Counted from the first letter of the stretch, positions 9,876 to 20,671 are shown. The stretch: 64,000 nucleotides of DNA from Viola odorata (GCA_963691705.1 OY829538.1:29842836-29906835), one strand, 5' to 3'. The notes: generated by a model not told the origin, from the letters alone. Numbers and translations are program-made.

Positions 9876-10196
9876 ATGGCAGACTTGTATTCCATGGAGA
9901 TTGCCGAACGCGACCCTCCACCGGCTCCTCCAACTTCTCCGGATTCTGATGATCCTCCCTCTCCTCCTCGTCTGAAGAGACGACTCCCTCGACGAAAGGG
10001 TCATAAAGGGTCGAAGAAGAAGGTTTCCAAAATGGTTAACGCATCTTCTAATTTCTATGTGCCCCCTGTACGAAAAGGCGATGAACTGTTTCCCCATATT
10101 AGTTGCTTTTTGCAAAAAGATTCCCCCAGCACCGTTGGCTCTGAGGAAACGGCTGCTACCGCTAAGGGAGAGTCGAGCTCGTCAGGGCTAGTTTGA
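9876..10196 (+). CDS. Hypothetical Pro-rich/basic protein, 106 aa, unrecognised
   Basis: Starts MADLYSMEIAERD. Residues ~14-32 are Pro/Asp/Ser-rich, residues ~33-53 are strongly basic (RLKRRLPRRKGHKGSKKK, possibly a nuclear or RNA-binding signal), and the tail is Ser/Glu-rich. The ATG at 9876 is preferred over an in-frame ATG at 9789 because 9789 lies before the TATA-like box. It ends with TGA at 10194-10196, but the same frame continues open through 10298. No family is recognised. It lies ~600-1900 bp before the 3' end of a Tat-type LTR, in the place where a related LTR (61538-63205) has only a pyrimidine-rich leader. It could be LTR-embedded. Confidence 0.35.
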   Translation: MADLYSMEIAERDPPPAPPTSPDSDDPPSPPRLKRRLPRRKGHKGSKKKVSKMVNASSNFYVPPVRKGDELFPHISCFLQKDSPSTVGSEETAATAKGESSSSGLV

Positions 10197-10199
10197 GGA

Positions 10200-10298
10200 A
10201 TGAGGGTTGACGAGCCCTTCTTTTTTGTTAACGAAGAGTGGCCGTCTTCGGATGGGGATGACTTCTACTGGCCCTCTTATTGGCTTGACGAGGATTGA
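10200..10298 (+). CDS. 32-aa acidic/aromatic ORF in frame after the TGA of the previous ORF
   Basis: After the TGA at 10194-10196 the same frame has one codon, then ATG, and encodes MRVDEPFFFVNEEWPSSDG followed by a Trp/Tyr/Asp-rich end. Either the original protein was ~140 residues and the TGA is a nonsense mutation, or the UGA is read through. The composition (3 Trp, many Asp/Glu) is unlike random AT-rich DNA. Confidence 0.25.
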   Translation: MRVDEPFFFVNEEWPSSDGDDFYWPSYWLDED

Positions 10299-10343
10299 GT
10301 TCACGCGTTATGTTTCTTTGTAGATGTCGTATGGCCTTTGACG

Positions 10344-10349
10344 AATAAA
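10344..10349 (+). terminator. AATAAA polyadenylation signal
   Basis: Lies about 45 bases after the last stop codon of the ORF pair, inside GACGAATAAAATAATG. Confidence 0.35.
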
Positions 10350-10679
10350 ATAATGTTCTATGTTTTGTTTCTTTTGTTACTGTGTCCTCTCGTTAGCTCT
10401 TTGGCCTTGCTGATGGTTAACGCAAACACGTTAGCCATTCCGAAGTAACCGTTCTGCGATTGTTTTGACTTGGTCAAAATTAACCGCCCCGAGTAACTAC
10501 TTGATTTTAAATCCTTCTTTAATAAGATTCCACGTGACCAACTTCCTTTTACACGCGTCCTCGTATGACTGGTAGTTCAGTTAATGCGGTGGCACTTACG
10601 TTTTATCTCTTTTATTTAATTTATTTCCGTAAAATTATTTGCATGCATATTGACCAAAAACCGAAATCCAAAGTATGGG

Positions 10680-11773
10680 CCTAGCCCGGCCCATTTAAAA
10701 TTGCATTATGTCCATGCATTCGTATGTAATGAATGATTGTTAATTATTTTTGCATGTATGTGATAATATATGATTGCCAAACTTGTTGTAATAATTAAAA
10801 ATTTATTCCACTTGTTGTAATAATTAGTTATTTCACTTGATGTAATAATTAATTAGATTAATTATTTCGACCTCCAATTTGTAATAATCAGATAAGTAGT
10901 TATTATTATCAACTGTTGGTTTGTAATAATTAGTTAAGTAGTTAAAAATCGTGTATGTTTGTTTATACCTACGTTATGTCAATTGTCGTTAACCATGGTT
11001 TTTGAAGAGATGGATCGATCGGGGTTTATCCAAAAGGTAAGCTTATCCTAAAACATTTCCTTGTATGTTTATTTAAACGCTAAAACCGAATGTATGATCC
11101 CTTAAAATGCGTTAGAACCACTCTTTCGTATGCATGACATATAGAAATTGCTAAACAATTAAAATCAATCTCACATGCACAACATGTTTATATCACTTGT
11201 CTTTCCTACCATGAAATTAATTGTTTTCTTGTTAAATGCTATGCATGATGGCTTCAAACCCATACAAAATATATGTGCATCCATAAAAATGTACTTTGTT
11301 AGTTTTGCCATGATAGGTCACCTAGTAAGTAATTAATCATGCATGGCCCTATGACAAGGGGGGAACGTCCGCTCTAGCATACGAACAAACGGTAACCCCG
11401 TCCTTCGGTCCTAATTGGAAATAACAAGTCCCAACGAAAAATGCTAAGATGTAACGTCACCTTGGAGGCCTCAAATTACATGTTTAAAATGTTTTCAAAA
11501 CACCTCGCATACCGGTAACCTTTTTAGGATGTGACTTGGGTGCCTAACACCTTCCCAAGTCCATAATCACGACCTCGAACCGTTGTTCTTTGGTTTAGAC
11601 CTTTGTACCTTAGCCTTTTATATTTTTTATGCCATGAGGATTAGGTTCCCTAAACCTTAGAAAAATAGGGTGTCGACTTCATTTTTGCATGATGTGAAGA
11701 CAAGTCCAACGCTTGTCTCGCATTGTGGCCCATCCCGAACCTTACTCGTTTTCAACAAAAAAAGGGTACGACA
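10680..11773 (+). mobile_element. Tat/Ogre-type LTR, 3' portion (5' boundary not fixed)
   Basis: The block TAGGATGTGACTTGGGTG with CCTAACACCTTCCCAAGT (about 11525-11565), then GGTTCCCTAAACCTTAGAAA and GGGTACGACA at 11764-11773, is the conserved end of Tat-type LTRs. The same order ends two other LTRs here (19873 and 63205). All three share an upstream AATTAATCATGCATG-like stretch, and this one and the 63205 copy share a GGGCCC-like site. The start could be as far left as ~9.2 kb, which would place the ORF at 9876 inside the LTR. Confidence 0.65.
10785..10945. repeat. TTGTAATAATTA minisatellite in the LTR
   Basis: Five diverged copies of TTGTAATAATTA or TGTAATAATCA spaced 30-45 bp apart. Another Tat LTR end (18240-19080) has a different AT-rich minisatellite at a similar distance from its end. 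Confidence 0.6.
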
Positions 11774-11775
11774 GT

Positions 11776-11793
11776 TTGACGACTTCACTAGGG
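11776..11793 (+). other. Primer binding site of the Tat-type element
   Basis: Two bases after the LTR end, TTGACGACTTCACTAGGGA matches the TGGCGACTCCACTGGGGA-like PBS of plant Tat/Ogre elements. The cognate tRNA is not certain from memory. Confidence 0.6.
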
Positions 11794-12489
11794 ACATTTA
11801 GGGTCGAAGCCGATTTTATGGTGTTTGCTTTTTTATTATTTACTTGCTTTAAATAAATTGTTTTTGTGATTGTTATATGCTATTGGCTTTAATAAAATTG
11901 TTCATACGCATGTCATGCATAATGCTTCTCGCCGACCATGATACCCAATAGGATTAGGAAGGTATTAGTGAAGCCCTACGGACCTGTGTCCCAGTATGCT
12001 TTCATGAACCCTAACTCGGATGTTGAACCCCTAAATGGATTGAGCGCCCAGAATCCTTGTCATGATTCGGTCAACGCTCTCGTATCCATTTATGGGGAAC
12101 CCCTTTTAGGGTAACATTCGGGAACTTTTTCAGCCAGTTAGAAATAGTTGGAGTCACCCCAGCATATGCATCATGTTCGTGCATTTATTTTGTTGATGCT
12201 ATGTTTATGTGTTACGGTTTTACTTTATACTTGTATTTTCCTCATGTTGTATTTTTTCGCTAACGCAATAATTTTCTTTTCTTCTCGTAAGATAGCCCCA
12301 CCTTACTTGTTCACTCAAATGGCAACACTCACGATGCTTTCACTTAATACTTTCGGGATTTCAAGCTACAATGATCAGTCGGAATAGGGGGACATGTTGA
12401 AATTCGATTTTATTCCCGATATTATGACCAAGATTGGGATGGAAGAAGTGGAGAGTCAGAAAGGAGAGATTGCGTCGTTGGAATGTTTT
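11794..12489. other. 5' leader of the Tat-type element
   Basis: Non-coding sequence between the PBS and the tandem array. The short ORF at 12148-12387 is hydrophobic and uninterrupted by chance; no family is recognised. Confidence 0.45.
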
Positions 12490-14010
12490 TGGTATGAGCA
12501 AACAGATCTCGACTTTCAAGAACACAAGAATAGTTGTTTTACGTTCGGCCGCGCACTCTTTTACCTTGGCCAATATGAATGCGATTTATTCCGAGTTTCC
12601 ACTTGACTAAAACACAAAAGACGTTCATAACACATGGAAGTTCGCCCTTACTAAATTTCATAATTTTCTGGGTAGTGCATCTCTCAAAAAAAAAATTCAG
12701 AACACAACGACAGCTGCTCCTTCTCAATCTCAGTTGCGCGATCTTTTGTCTTGGCCAAAATGGATATGATTTGCTCGGATTTTTCACTCGGCCAAAACAT
12801 GGAAGATGTTGATAACAGGTTGAAGTCTTCCTAAACCAAATTTAAGAATTTTCTAGATAGTAAATCTCTCACAAAAAAATCAGAACGCAAGAATAGTTGC
12901 TTCTTCTCAGCTTCAGTGGCGCGCACTTTTATTTTGGCCAATATGGATACGATTTGCTCATATTTTCCACTTGGCCAAAACATAAAAGACGTTTTTAATG
13001 GGCTGAAGATTTTCCATACTAAATTTTAGAATTTTCTGGGTAGTGCATCGCCCGAAAATAATTTGAACGATGGCGTGATCATGCCAGGAGTACGACGTAA
13101 TCACGCCGCGAAAACAGAAAGTTGGGTGTTCACTGTTCACACTTGGCGTAATGACACCACAGGCCGGCATAATCACGTTAGCCAAAATAGAAGATTGGGT
13201 GTTTACTGTTCATGCCTAACGTGATGACGCCAAGAGGTGGGCGTAATCATGTCAAAGATTGCTGCTCTTCTCGGTCTCAGCCGCGCAATATTAGTTCTTC
13301 ACTAATATCAAAGCGATTTGCTCGGAATTTCCACTCGGTCAAAACACGAAAGACGTAGGAAACAAACTGAAGTACGTCTACGCCAAAATTCAGATGTTTC
13401 TGGGCAGTATGTCTCTCACAAACAAATTCGTAATCACGTCAAAGGTCGCTGTTTCTTCTCGGTCTCAGCCGTGCGATCTTTTGTCTCACCAAATATCAAA
13501 GAGATTTGCTCTGAATTTCCACTCGGTCAAAACACGAAAGACGTAGGAAACAAGTTGAAGTATGCCCACGAACAAATTCAGAATATGAAGATGGCTACTC
13601 TCCTCGGTCTCAGCCGCGCGATCGTTTGTCTCGGCCAATATCAAAGAGATTTACTTGGAGTTCACCCTCGGTCAAAACACTAAAGACGTTGATAACAGGT
13701 TGTAGTTTACCCATACTAAATTTCAGATTTTTCTGAGCAGCGCATCGCTCACAAAAAATTCAGAATGCAAGGATAGCTGGTTCTTCTCGGTCTCAGTTGC
13801 GCGCTCTTTTGTTTTGGCCAAATATCGATATGATTTTCTCAGAGTTTCCACTCGGCTAAAACAGGAAAGACGTTGATAACGGGTTGAAGTTTACCCAAAC
13901 CAAATTTCAAATTTTTTGGGCGACACACCTCTCACAAACGATAAAGACGCGAGGATAACAGTTTCTTCTCGTTTTCGGCTGCACGCCCTTTTGATTTGGT
14001 CAACATCTCC
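12490..14010 (+). repeat. Tandem array, ~185-bp unit, about 7.5 copies, in the Tat leader
   Basis: Units recur near 12500, 12690, 12880, 13255, 13435, 13590, 13775 and 13957 (partial). Each contains, in order, a CTTCTC..TCTCAG block, GCGCGATCTTTTGT, TTGGCCAATAT, GATTTGCTC, TTTCCACTCGG, CAAAACA.GAAAGACGT, TTCAGA.TTTTCTGG and a CTCACAAA tail. Copies differ at many positions, so the array is old. Several in-frame ORFs arise only from the periodicity. One unit carries an extra 190 bp (next entry). Confidence 0.85.
13065..13255. repeat. GTAATCACG-rich insert within the tandem array
   Basis: Between two units lies a different sequence with repeated GGCGT(G/A)AT(C/G)A and TTGGGTGTTCACTGTTCA motifs, the latter present twice (about 13121 and 13196). 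The words resemble the GTGATCACG motif of the CRM-like LTRs. It could be a relic of an older array type or an insertion. Confidence 0.5.
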
Positions 14011-14311
14011 TCGTAGCGCCGACCCGTAGGTTTCATTGATAGCGTCCAAGATCACATCTCGTCGATTGGAATGAATAAAAGCTTCCTCCGTTCTTCACCA
14101 AAACGTCGTCTCCTCATTCGTCCTAAAAGTATTAAGTGAAAGTGTGGCCGAAAGGGTGGATAAGCAGCGTGGAGGCCTCGGGATTACATGTTTACCTGCA
14201 TATTATCGCGCATACTTATTTCTCTTTTCACATTTTTTTCAGGTTAACGATAGCGCCCAGAAAGAAAACTACTTCGCACGGGCTCTCCATAACTAGACTT
14301 CAAGCGCGAAA

Positions 14312-15916
14312 ATGGCCGAGCAAACTAAGACAGAAGAAGCATTGGCTGCTAGAATAGCAGAGTTGGAAGAGAAAGTCAGGATTACTACAGAGAGGGCCAC
14401 TCAGGCCGAAAAAGAGCGAGATGAAGCAACCACTAAGTTCCCACCCGGTTTTGATCCTAGTCAAATGATGGGACCCTCCTCATCCGCCATCGCTGGATCT
14501 TCGAGACCCCAATCGTTTTCGGTTCCTAGGGGTCAATGGAAATGGATTGATCCTTTCGTGGTACCTAGCTCCGCAAATCCTGTAGTAAACACAGGTGAAG
14601 AAGTTACTGCAGTCTTGCAGCATTCCTTAGTTAACCTCACCTTAGACTCTAGTAAAAATCAGATTCATCAGGAACCCCAGGGCTTCCACCCACCTCAGGG
14701 TCATTCCACTCAAGTAGCGATTCTCGATCCTATGGAAAGTCGGCCTCCTTTTGTCAATCCGACGCAACCACCATTCACGACGGAACCCCCGCCACACCTT
14801 AGTCCAAACACTCTCATCACAGAAAGACCGAATATGGATAGAATGAACCTGCTAGAGGAAAAGCTTAGGGCCATCGAAGGAACAAACCCCTTTGACCCTA
14901 CGGGGCCAGCTGACATGTGCATGGTCCCCGGGATCGTAATGCCTCCTAAGTACAAGGTTCTAGATTTCGAGAAGTACATTGGGGTCGAGTGCCCAAAGAC
15001 TCGCCTCAAGGCCTATTGCAACAAAATGGCCGATATGATACACAATGAACCTTTGTTGATCCATCTATTCAGGGAGAGCCTGGCTAAGAACGCATTGACT
15101 TGGTACATGAGTCTGGATAGGATCAAAATCAGGGTTTGGAGAGATTTGTCTGATGCCTTCTTTAAACAGTACAAGTTCAATATGGAGGTAGCGCCAGACC
15201 GTTCTGATCTCCAAAATCTTGAGAAAAAAATTGAAGAATCGGTGAAAACTTATGCTCAGAGGTGAAGAGAACTAGCTTCCAGGATTTCTCCTCCTTTGAA
15301 TGACAAAGAGCTCATATCCATTTTCATGGATACCTTCAAGGCTCCCTACTACACTCATCTTATATCCAATCCATCAAATAACTTTTCTGACATTGTCATA
15401 GTGGCTGAAAGAGTCGAACAAAGGATCAAGTCAAGGAGTATCGATATTTCCACACCAGAGGTAACACCTAAGAAAGAGCCCATCATAAAGAAAGATGTCA
15501 ACTTTGCCTCTCACCAGCCTAGCTACAGGCCACCTTTCACGCCACCTCCTCAATACCCTACACCATTTCCACCATCTCCATATAACCCACCAAACAACCA
15601 AAATAACCCAAGTAACCGTTGGAACCGGGAGCCACTGCCAACTCTTCCCGCTCCTCTGGGGGAGATTTATAAATATCTCTTGGCGGCTGGGCAAATTGCG
15701 CCTACCCCAATGACACCTCTGCAACCTCCTTACCCAAAGTGGTACGATCATAACGCTAGATGCGAGTACCATGCTGGAGCTCAGGGTCACACGATAGAAA
15801 ACTGCTTCGCCCTAAGAGGAATGGTTCACCACTTGATCAAGAATGGATGGATCTCTTTTGAAGGGTTAGCCAAAGGACCTAACACGACCGTCTACCCTCC
15901 TCCTACCAACCTTTGA
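14312..15916 (+). pseudogene. Tat/Ogre-type Gag with one nonsense codon
   Basis: Gag forms the particle that packages the element RNA. The frame opens at 14312 with an N-terminal coiled coil (RIAELEEKVRITTERATQA, residues ~13-32), followed by a Pro/Ser-rich spacer. The retrotransposon gag domain comes next (YKVLDFEKYIGVECPKTRLK; SLAKNALTWYMSLDR; APDRSDLQNLEKK). A TGA at 15263-15265 sits where relatives have Trp (AQR-W-REL), so TGG to TGA is likely. After it the same frame continues to 15916 with SNNFSDIVIVAERVEQRIKS, a Pro-rich stretch and a CEYHAGAQGHTIENC motif plus HHLIKNGWISFEG, as in Ogre-like Gag. No protease or pol follows, so this is a gag-only element. Confidence 0.88.
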
Positions 15917-16134
15917 ATGATCATTCTCCCATGAGGGACCCATTCTGCTTACTCGTCTAGTGGCGATACTTATAATACTTTTTGTATATAGTCGAGCCTA
16001 CAACTGTAAATAAGGGCACTTCGTGGGAGGCAACCCACGTGTTCTTTTCAATATTTATGGTTTTTATTAATAAAATTCAAACATTTTGGGATATCCTTTT
16101 CCTGTGAATTTACTATTTAATTCCCTTATCATTT
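15917..16134 (+). other. Post-gag non-coding block
   Basis: Contains CTTCGTGGGAGGCAACCCACG (about 16019-16039), the short inverted motif that follows coding regions in Athila/Tat-type elements. It occurs right after gag, so pol was lost without losing this block. Confidence 0.55.
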
Positions 16135-16440
16135 TAGATGCAATGAGATTTGTAAACTTGGGGGTAAGCGAACGAAGTGACGACCAAAGGGAGGCGTTGA
16201 AAAATGTCAAAGCTTATTTTTCAAGGAAGTTGTCCTTTATGTTTACAATTTCTCCTTTCGTAATTTACGTTTCTGTGATTTATGTTTTCGCAATTTATAT
16301 TTCCGCAATTTTATATTTCAGGTGCAACGAGACTTGTAAACTTGTGGGCAAGCGAATGAAGTGACGACCAAGAGAAGGTGTCGAAAAATGTCAAAGCTCA
16401 TTTTTCAGGGAAGTTGTCATTTTACATTTTTGCAATTTCT
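16135..16440 (+). repeat. ~185-bp tandem duplication downstream of gag
   Basis: Copies at about 16138-16245 and 16320-16430 share ACTTG.GGG.AAGCGAA, GAAGTGACGACCAA and GAAAAATGTCAAAGCT plus a TTTTTCA.GGAAGTTGTC tail. Each is followed by short CAATTTCCGTTT-type repeats of 12-14 bp (to about 16500). Confidence 0.75.
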
Positions 16441-16499
16441 GTTTCCGCAATTTCCGTTTTTGCAATTTCCGTTTCCACGATTTTTAAATTCCCACAATT

Positions 16500-18235
16500 T
16501 ATGTTGTTCCAAGAGTGTGTGCGTCATGTCTGCTAAGATTCTTAGTTTTTGCAAAAAAAAAACTAAAATAAATATATATTTGTTTGGCTTGAAAATCCTA
16601 CGTTTTAATATTCCTTAAAATCAAGCATGTTCATCATATTATCACGTCACGGAGAACTTGAGCGTTCTTTAGAAATTATATAAGCATACATGATCTTGTT
16701 TGTTAGCTCTTATATCCATGACATGTTTAGATGTAAGCAGTCACAAAATATATCCCTGTGAGTACTTTAGGCCTTCACACCTTATTTCTTTCATGAGTGT
16801 AAATGCTAAACTAGGTGCTAGTTAGATTTGCATAATATCCAGGGTACATGAACCATCAGACATGGGATAGCAGTAAGATGACATTGGACTTTGCCTCGCT
16901 TTTCTTCCACATTTTCATTTTCAACCTTTTTGCCTTTAAATGCATACTTCGTACACCATGTATGATTCTATTGAACACTCAAAACCAAGCCTCTTATTCT
17001 CTTAACTAAGTGATTTAGTGCTCGACTGGGACCGCTAAATTGGAGTTACACGTCAAGCAAGGGAATGACAAGGGAGCCCTTAGAGGATCGCTGACAAATC
17101 AACGTCAGAAGAAGGCCAAATAAAGCAAGACTTGGAGGCTTCTACCAAAGACAAAGAGGATGACCGACAAAACAAAAAGTTATACTTGAGGTGCCTAAAA
17201 AAAATAAAAAAAATCAATAAAAAATAAAAAAATAAAAAAAAACAAAAAAAAAAAAACACACAAAACACACAAAGACAAATCAAAAGGTGTGTTCAAGGAA
17301 CACAATCAACAAAACAGCAGCAGAAGCAAACACTTACAACAAATGGTCAAACATCAACAGCAAAATAATCTCAAAACGATCATCGCAAACTTGGGCACGG
17401 TGCCCTCAAAACAATCAAGAAGAAACATCTCTAGCAAAGATTCAAGGATTTGTGCACTTTGCTCTCACCACGATCAAATCGTCGAGCATCGTTCATCACA
17501 ATTTGTCTTCATCACAATCAGTCGTCGAGCACGAACCTTTTGCAAAAAAAAAACAAGCACAACACCTCTCCTTTCTTTTACAAATTCCTCCTTTCTTCCT
17601 CCCTCGCAAAGTCCTCTCGATTATTAGCAAACCCATGTATGTGCATCTTCATTTGAAGTCAATTCACTCGGATTGACATTGCAAATTTAATTTTTGTGCT
17701 ATGTTTATTGCATTTTTAGGAGTGTAAACGCATAGCCTTGTTTTCTGAGCGTGAGCGTAAACACTAATATCTGGTGAGGATTGCTTACAGCTGCACGCTA
17801 TGGGAAAGTCTTATCCTTGAGGTCGTTATTTCCTGAACAAGACATAGACGTTATCTAGACTTGAATCAATCATGTTCATATAACGAAAATTGGACGAGCA
17901 TTTTAGCCAAAAAAATGCTTGAATTTATTTTCTTAAAACAAACAAATCATTTTCATTCTGAACAAAAAAACTTGAGGGCAAGCCATGGGTTAAATGTAGG
18001 AATATTTGATATTTCTCACATAGGTCGTTTGCTCTCTCTTTTTCTATCTGTTGTTGCTTCGGGTTTGCTTTCTTCCTATTTGCAGAACACAGATATGCTT
18101 CGTTGGAATCAACCATGGGTCTTCGATGGAGAAATCGTTGTAAAGCCCTCGCCATCTTGGATTTTTTGTCAGCGATTTAATTTTTTGCACTTTACTTTTT
18201 GCAATTTACATTCAGTCATTTAATTTACCACCTAT
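16500..18235. other. 3' region of the Tat-type element, non-coding
   Basis: No supported gene. An A-rich tract (17196-17275) lies in the middle. Long frames at 17287-17676 exist in all three + frames at once and are low-complexity, so none is taken as coding. Confidence 0.45.
17196..17275 (+). repeat. A-rich low-complexity tract
   Basis: About 80 bp of A runs broken by single T or C, ending in CACACAAAACACACAAAG. It could be an old poly(A) tail or a slippage product. The purine tract before a 3' LTR was not identified. Confidence 0.6.
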
Positions 18236-18239
18236 ATGG

Positions 18240-19080
18240 TCGGTCGCATTTTTAATTCTCGCAAATATCAACTGTTTAATTCTCTGCAATATCACCAGTT
18301 TTATTTTCTGCAAATCATCATTTAATTTTCTGCAAATCATCAATTATTGAATTTTCTGCAAATCATCAATTGTTTAATTTTCTGCAAATCATCAACTGTT
18401 TAATTTTCTGCAAATCATCATTTAATTTTCTGCAAATCGTCAACTGCTTAATTTTCTGCGAATATCAAATCTTTAAATTTTTAGTCAAATCATCATTTAA
18501 TTTCTCGCACTTATCAACTGTCATCATTTAATTTTCGCACTTATCAAATCATCATTTAATTTCTCACATACATCAAATCATCATTTAAATTTTCGTATGC
18601 ATCAAATCATCATTTAAATTTCTCGCACTTATCAACTGTCATCATATAAATTTCTCACATGCAAATCATCAATTGTTTAATTTTCTGCAAATCATCAACT
18701 ATTTAATTTTCTGCAAATCGTCAACTGCTTAATTTTCTGCGAATATCAAATCTTTAAATTTTTCGTCAAATCATCATTTAATTTCTCGCACTTATCAACT
18801 GTCATCATTTAATTTTCGCACTTATCAAATCATCATTTAATTTCTCGCATACATCAAATCATCATTTAAATTTTCCGTATGCATCAAATCATCATTTAAA
18901 TTTCTCGCACTTATCAACTGTCATCATATAAATTTCTCGCATGCAAAACATCATTTAAATTTTTGTATGTGTCAAATCACCATTTTATCTTCGTACTCGT
19001 AAAAATCATTATTTAATTTTTCGATAAATATCAACTGTTATTTAAATTCTCACATTCATTAATTGCTTATTTATTTTTCA
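18240..19080 (+). repeat. CAAATCATCA(A)TTTAATTTT minisatellite with ~300-bp higher-order duplication
   Basis: Dozens of diverged 20-30-bp units of the form TTTAATTTTCTGCAAATCATCA, later TTTAATTTCTCGCACTTATCA. A block from ~18358 to ~18655 is repeated almost identically from ~18660 to ~18955 with the same order of variant units, so there is a higher-order duplication. It is upstream of a Tat-type LTR end. Confidence 0.85.
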
Positions 19081-19099
19081 AGCTATCACTAACACTCTC

Positions 19100-19873
19100 A
19101 CTTTGTAGGTTTAAAATTCAAGCTTCGCTCAAAAGTACTCCTTTCATTCCCTTTTATTTATTCAATGCTTTCCGTAAATATTAATCATATGCATGATATA
19201 TAGAATTGCTAGAATTAAAATCAACCCACATGAATAACTTGTTTAAAGACTTGCTTAAAATGCCACGTTCGTTTGATTTTAAATTGTCACTTATATTGAC
19301 TGTATGTACTTGGTGGCTTCGATCCCACATCAGTTTATCATTTCAAAACCTCTCATTTAATCTGTACTATGTTAAGCTATCCATGATAGAATCACGTAGT
19401 AATTAATTTAATCATGCATAGTCCGATGATGAAATAGAGGGCGTTCATTCAGTCTTACGGAAAATTCAGTCCAACGATTAATTATTCCTGAACGGTCCCG
19501 ATCATGGAAAAGACCAAAGTGACGATTTCTCTAAAGACCCCCTTTAAAAATGCATTTTTATCAAACCTCTTTTAAACACCTCTCTTATCAACCGGTAACC
19601 ATTTTCGGATGTGACTCGGGTGCCTAACACCTTCCCGAGTCCATAATACGACCCCGAACCTTTGTCTTGGGTTTAGACCATTTTTTGTGCCTTTAGCTTT
19701 TTATTTATTTTATTTTTTATGCCATGACGATTAGGTTCCCTAAGCCTAGAAACAAAATTAGGGTGGCGACTTCATTGCATGTTGCGAGGCGTCCTTTTAC
19801 GCCAAACATCGTAAGGTCTCAGATTCATCGTATACCCGCGAACAATCTTTCTAGATATTTTCGGGGCGCGACA
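19100..19873 (+). mobile_element. Second Tat/Ogre-type LTR end
   Basis: Shares with 11110-11773 the blocks TGCATGATATATAGAATTGC, TAATCATGCAT, CGGATGTGACTCGGGTG, CCTAACACCTTCCCGAGTC, GATTAGGTTCCCTAA and GGGGCGCGACA at 19863-19873. Identity to the left LTR is only moderate by eye, so it may be the diverged 3' LTR of the gag-only element or belong to another copy. The 3' flank AGATG has no clear partner on the left. Confidence 0.6.
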
Positions 19874-20221
19874 AGATGTCTATTTGCATAATTGTTATTT
19901 GTTGAATTCAATCTATTAGGTGAATATAATATTATTAACATGTGAATATGTGTTAGGTCCGCTGACCCGTCGATTTTTTTCACCTATGGGTGTAGGTAGA
20001 TTATTGTTGCTACCTGATTTTGGATTTCTCTCGTCACAATTTTGCATATTTATCATTTACCGCATTTAATAGATCGTCTAGATCAAATTTCTGTCGATTC
20101 TTTATCCTAGGCTAGTTTGTTTAATATTCCGTGCCATTTCGTGTCTTTTTAATTTTTCGTATTTTTAACTGTCTTTACGTGAACTTCTTTCGGTACCTAA
20201 TTTTGATGGTTTGTGGGAAGA
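19874..20221. other. Unassigned DNA after the Tat LTR
   Basis: No gene seen. Contains TTAGGTCCGCTGACCCGTCG and a CACCTATGGGTGTAGGTAG motif with a small internal inverted repeat. Confidence 0.4.
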
Positions 20222-20473
20222 TTACTCATGTCTAAGTAAAAGTTGAGGGTATTTGGATTGATTTCGCGGTAAGTGTGTGTGAAGAAAGTCTCGAGCATAG
20301 AGAAAAATCACCCACACCTGCTCAATTCTTTCAATGAAAGCACCAATTAATGAAGTTTGATAATCGGTTGAGGGGAAAAATGGAAAGCAATTTTTGAGAA
20401 CCTCTCTTTGCTCTAATTGTGTCTTGAATTCGGCAACCTCAGCTAGGTAGATTGGGTCAAGCAAAATCCGCAC
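20222..20473 (-). pseudogene. Possible exon, minus strand, unrecognised
   Basis: After a good acceptor (GATTTACAG, minus strand) the frame reads ILLDPIYLAEVAEFKTQLEQ, then TSLIGAFIERIEQ, and reaches GAGCAG|GTGTGG, a possible donor. About 75 residues of ordinary composition. A TATAAATA box lies ~200 bases upstream on the same strand. The family is not recognised. It could be a truncated gene or the leader of an unknown LTR element. Confidence 0.25.
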
Positions 20474-20663
20474 CTGTAAATCTCTATGATTTCTTCTAGA
20501 GATTGTACTCTAACACTTAAGCTAGTAAGGTGTTCCTTTAAGAATGAGTCAAGCTTTTAAATGATGAATATGAGAATAAGGGTAAACTAGAGAGTTTAGA
20601 AATTGGCGGCAGTTGGGCTCAGTAGCTTTTATAAATCTGTCATTTTTCCTCAAATGATTGGGG

Positions 20664-20671
20664 TATTTATA
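20664..20671 (-). promoter_or_regulatory. TATAAATA box, minus strand
   Basis: Minus strand reads AGCTATAAATACCCC, a canonical plant TATA context, upstream of the candidate exon at 20222-20473. Confidence 0.4.

Noticed and set aside
13318..13683. 121-aa ORF
   Set aside because: It is created by the ~185-bp tandem units; the repeated residues (FPLGQNTKDVGNKL-type) simply follow the DNA repeat.
17287..17676. ORFs of 129, 112 and 68 aa in overlapping + frames
   Set aside because: All three frames are open over the same A/C-rich stretch, composition is Ser/Asn/Gln-rich, and no motif is recognisable.
18240..19080. CRISPR-like regular repeats
   Set aside because: Units are variable, the spacers are themselves variants of the repeat, and the context is a plant LTR. 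This is a minisatellite.
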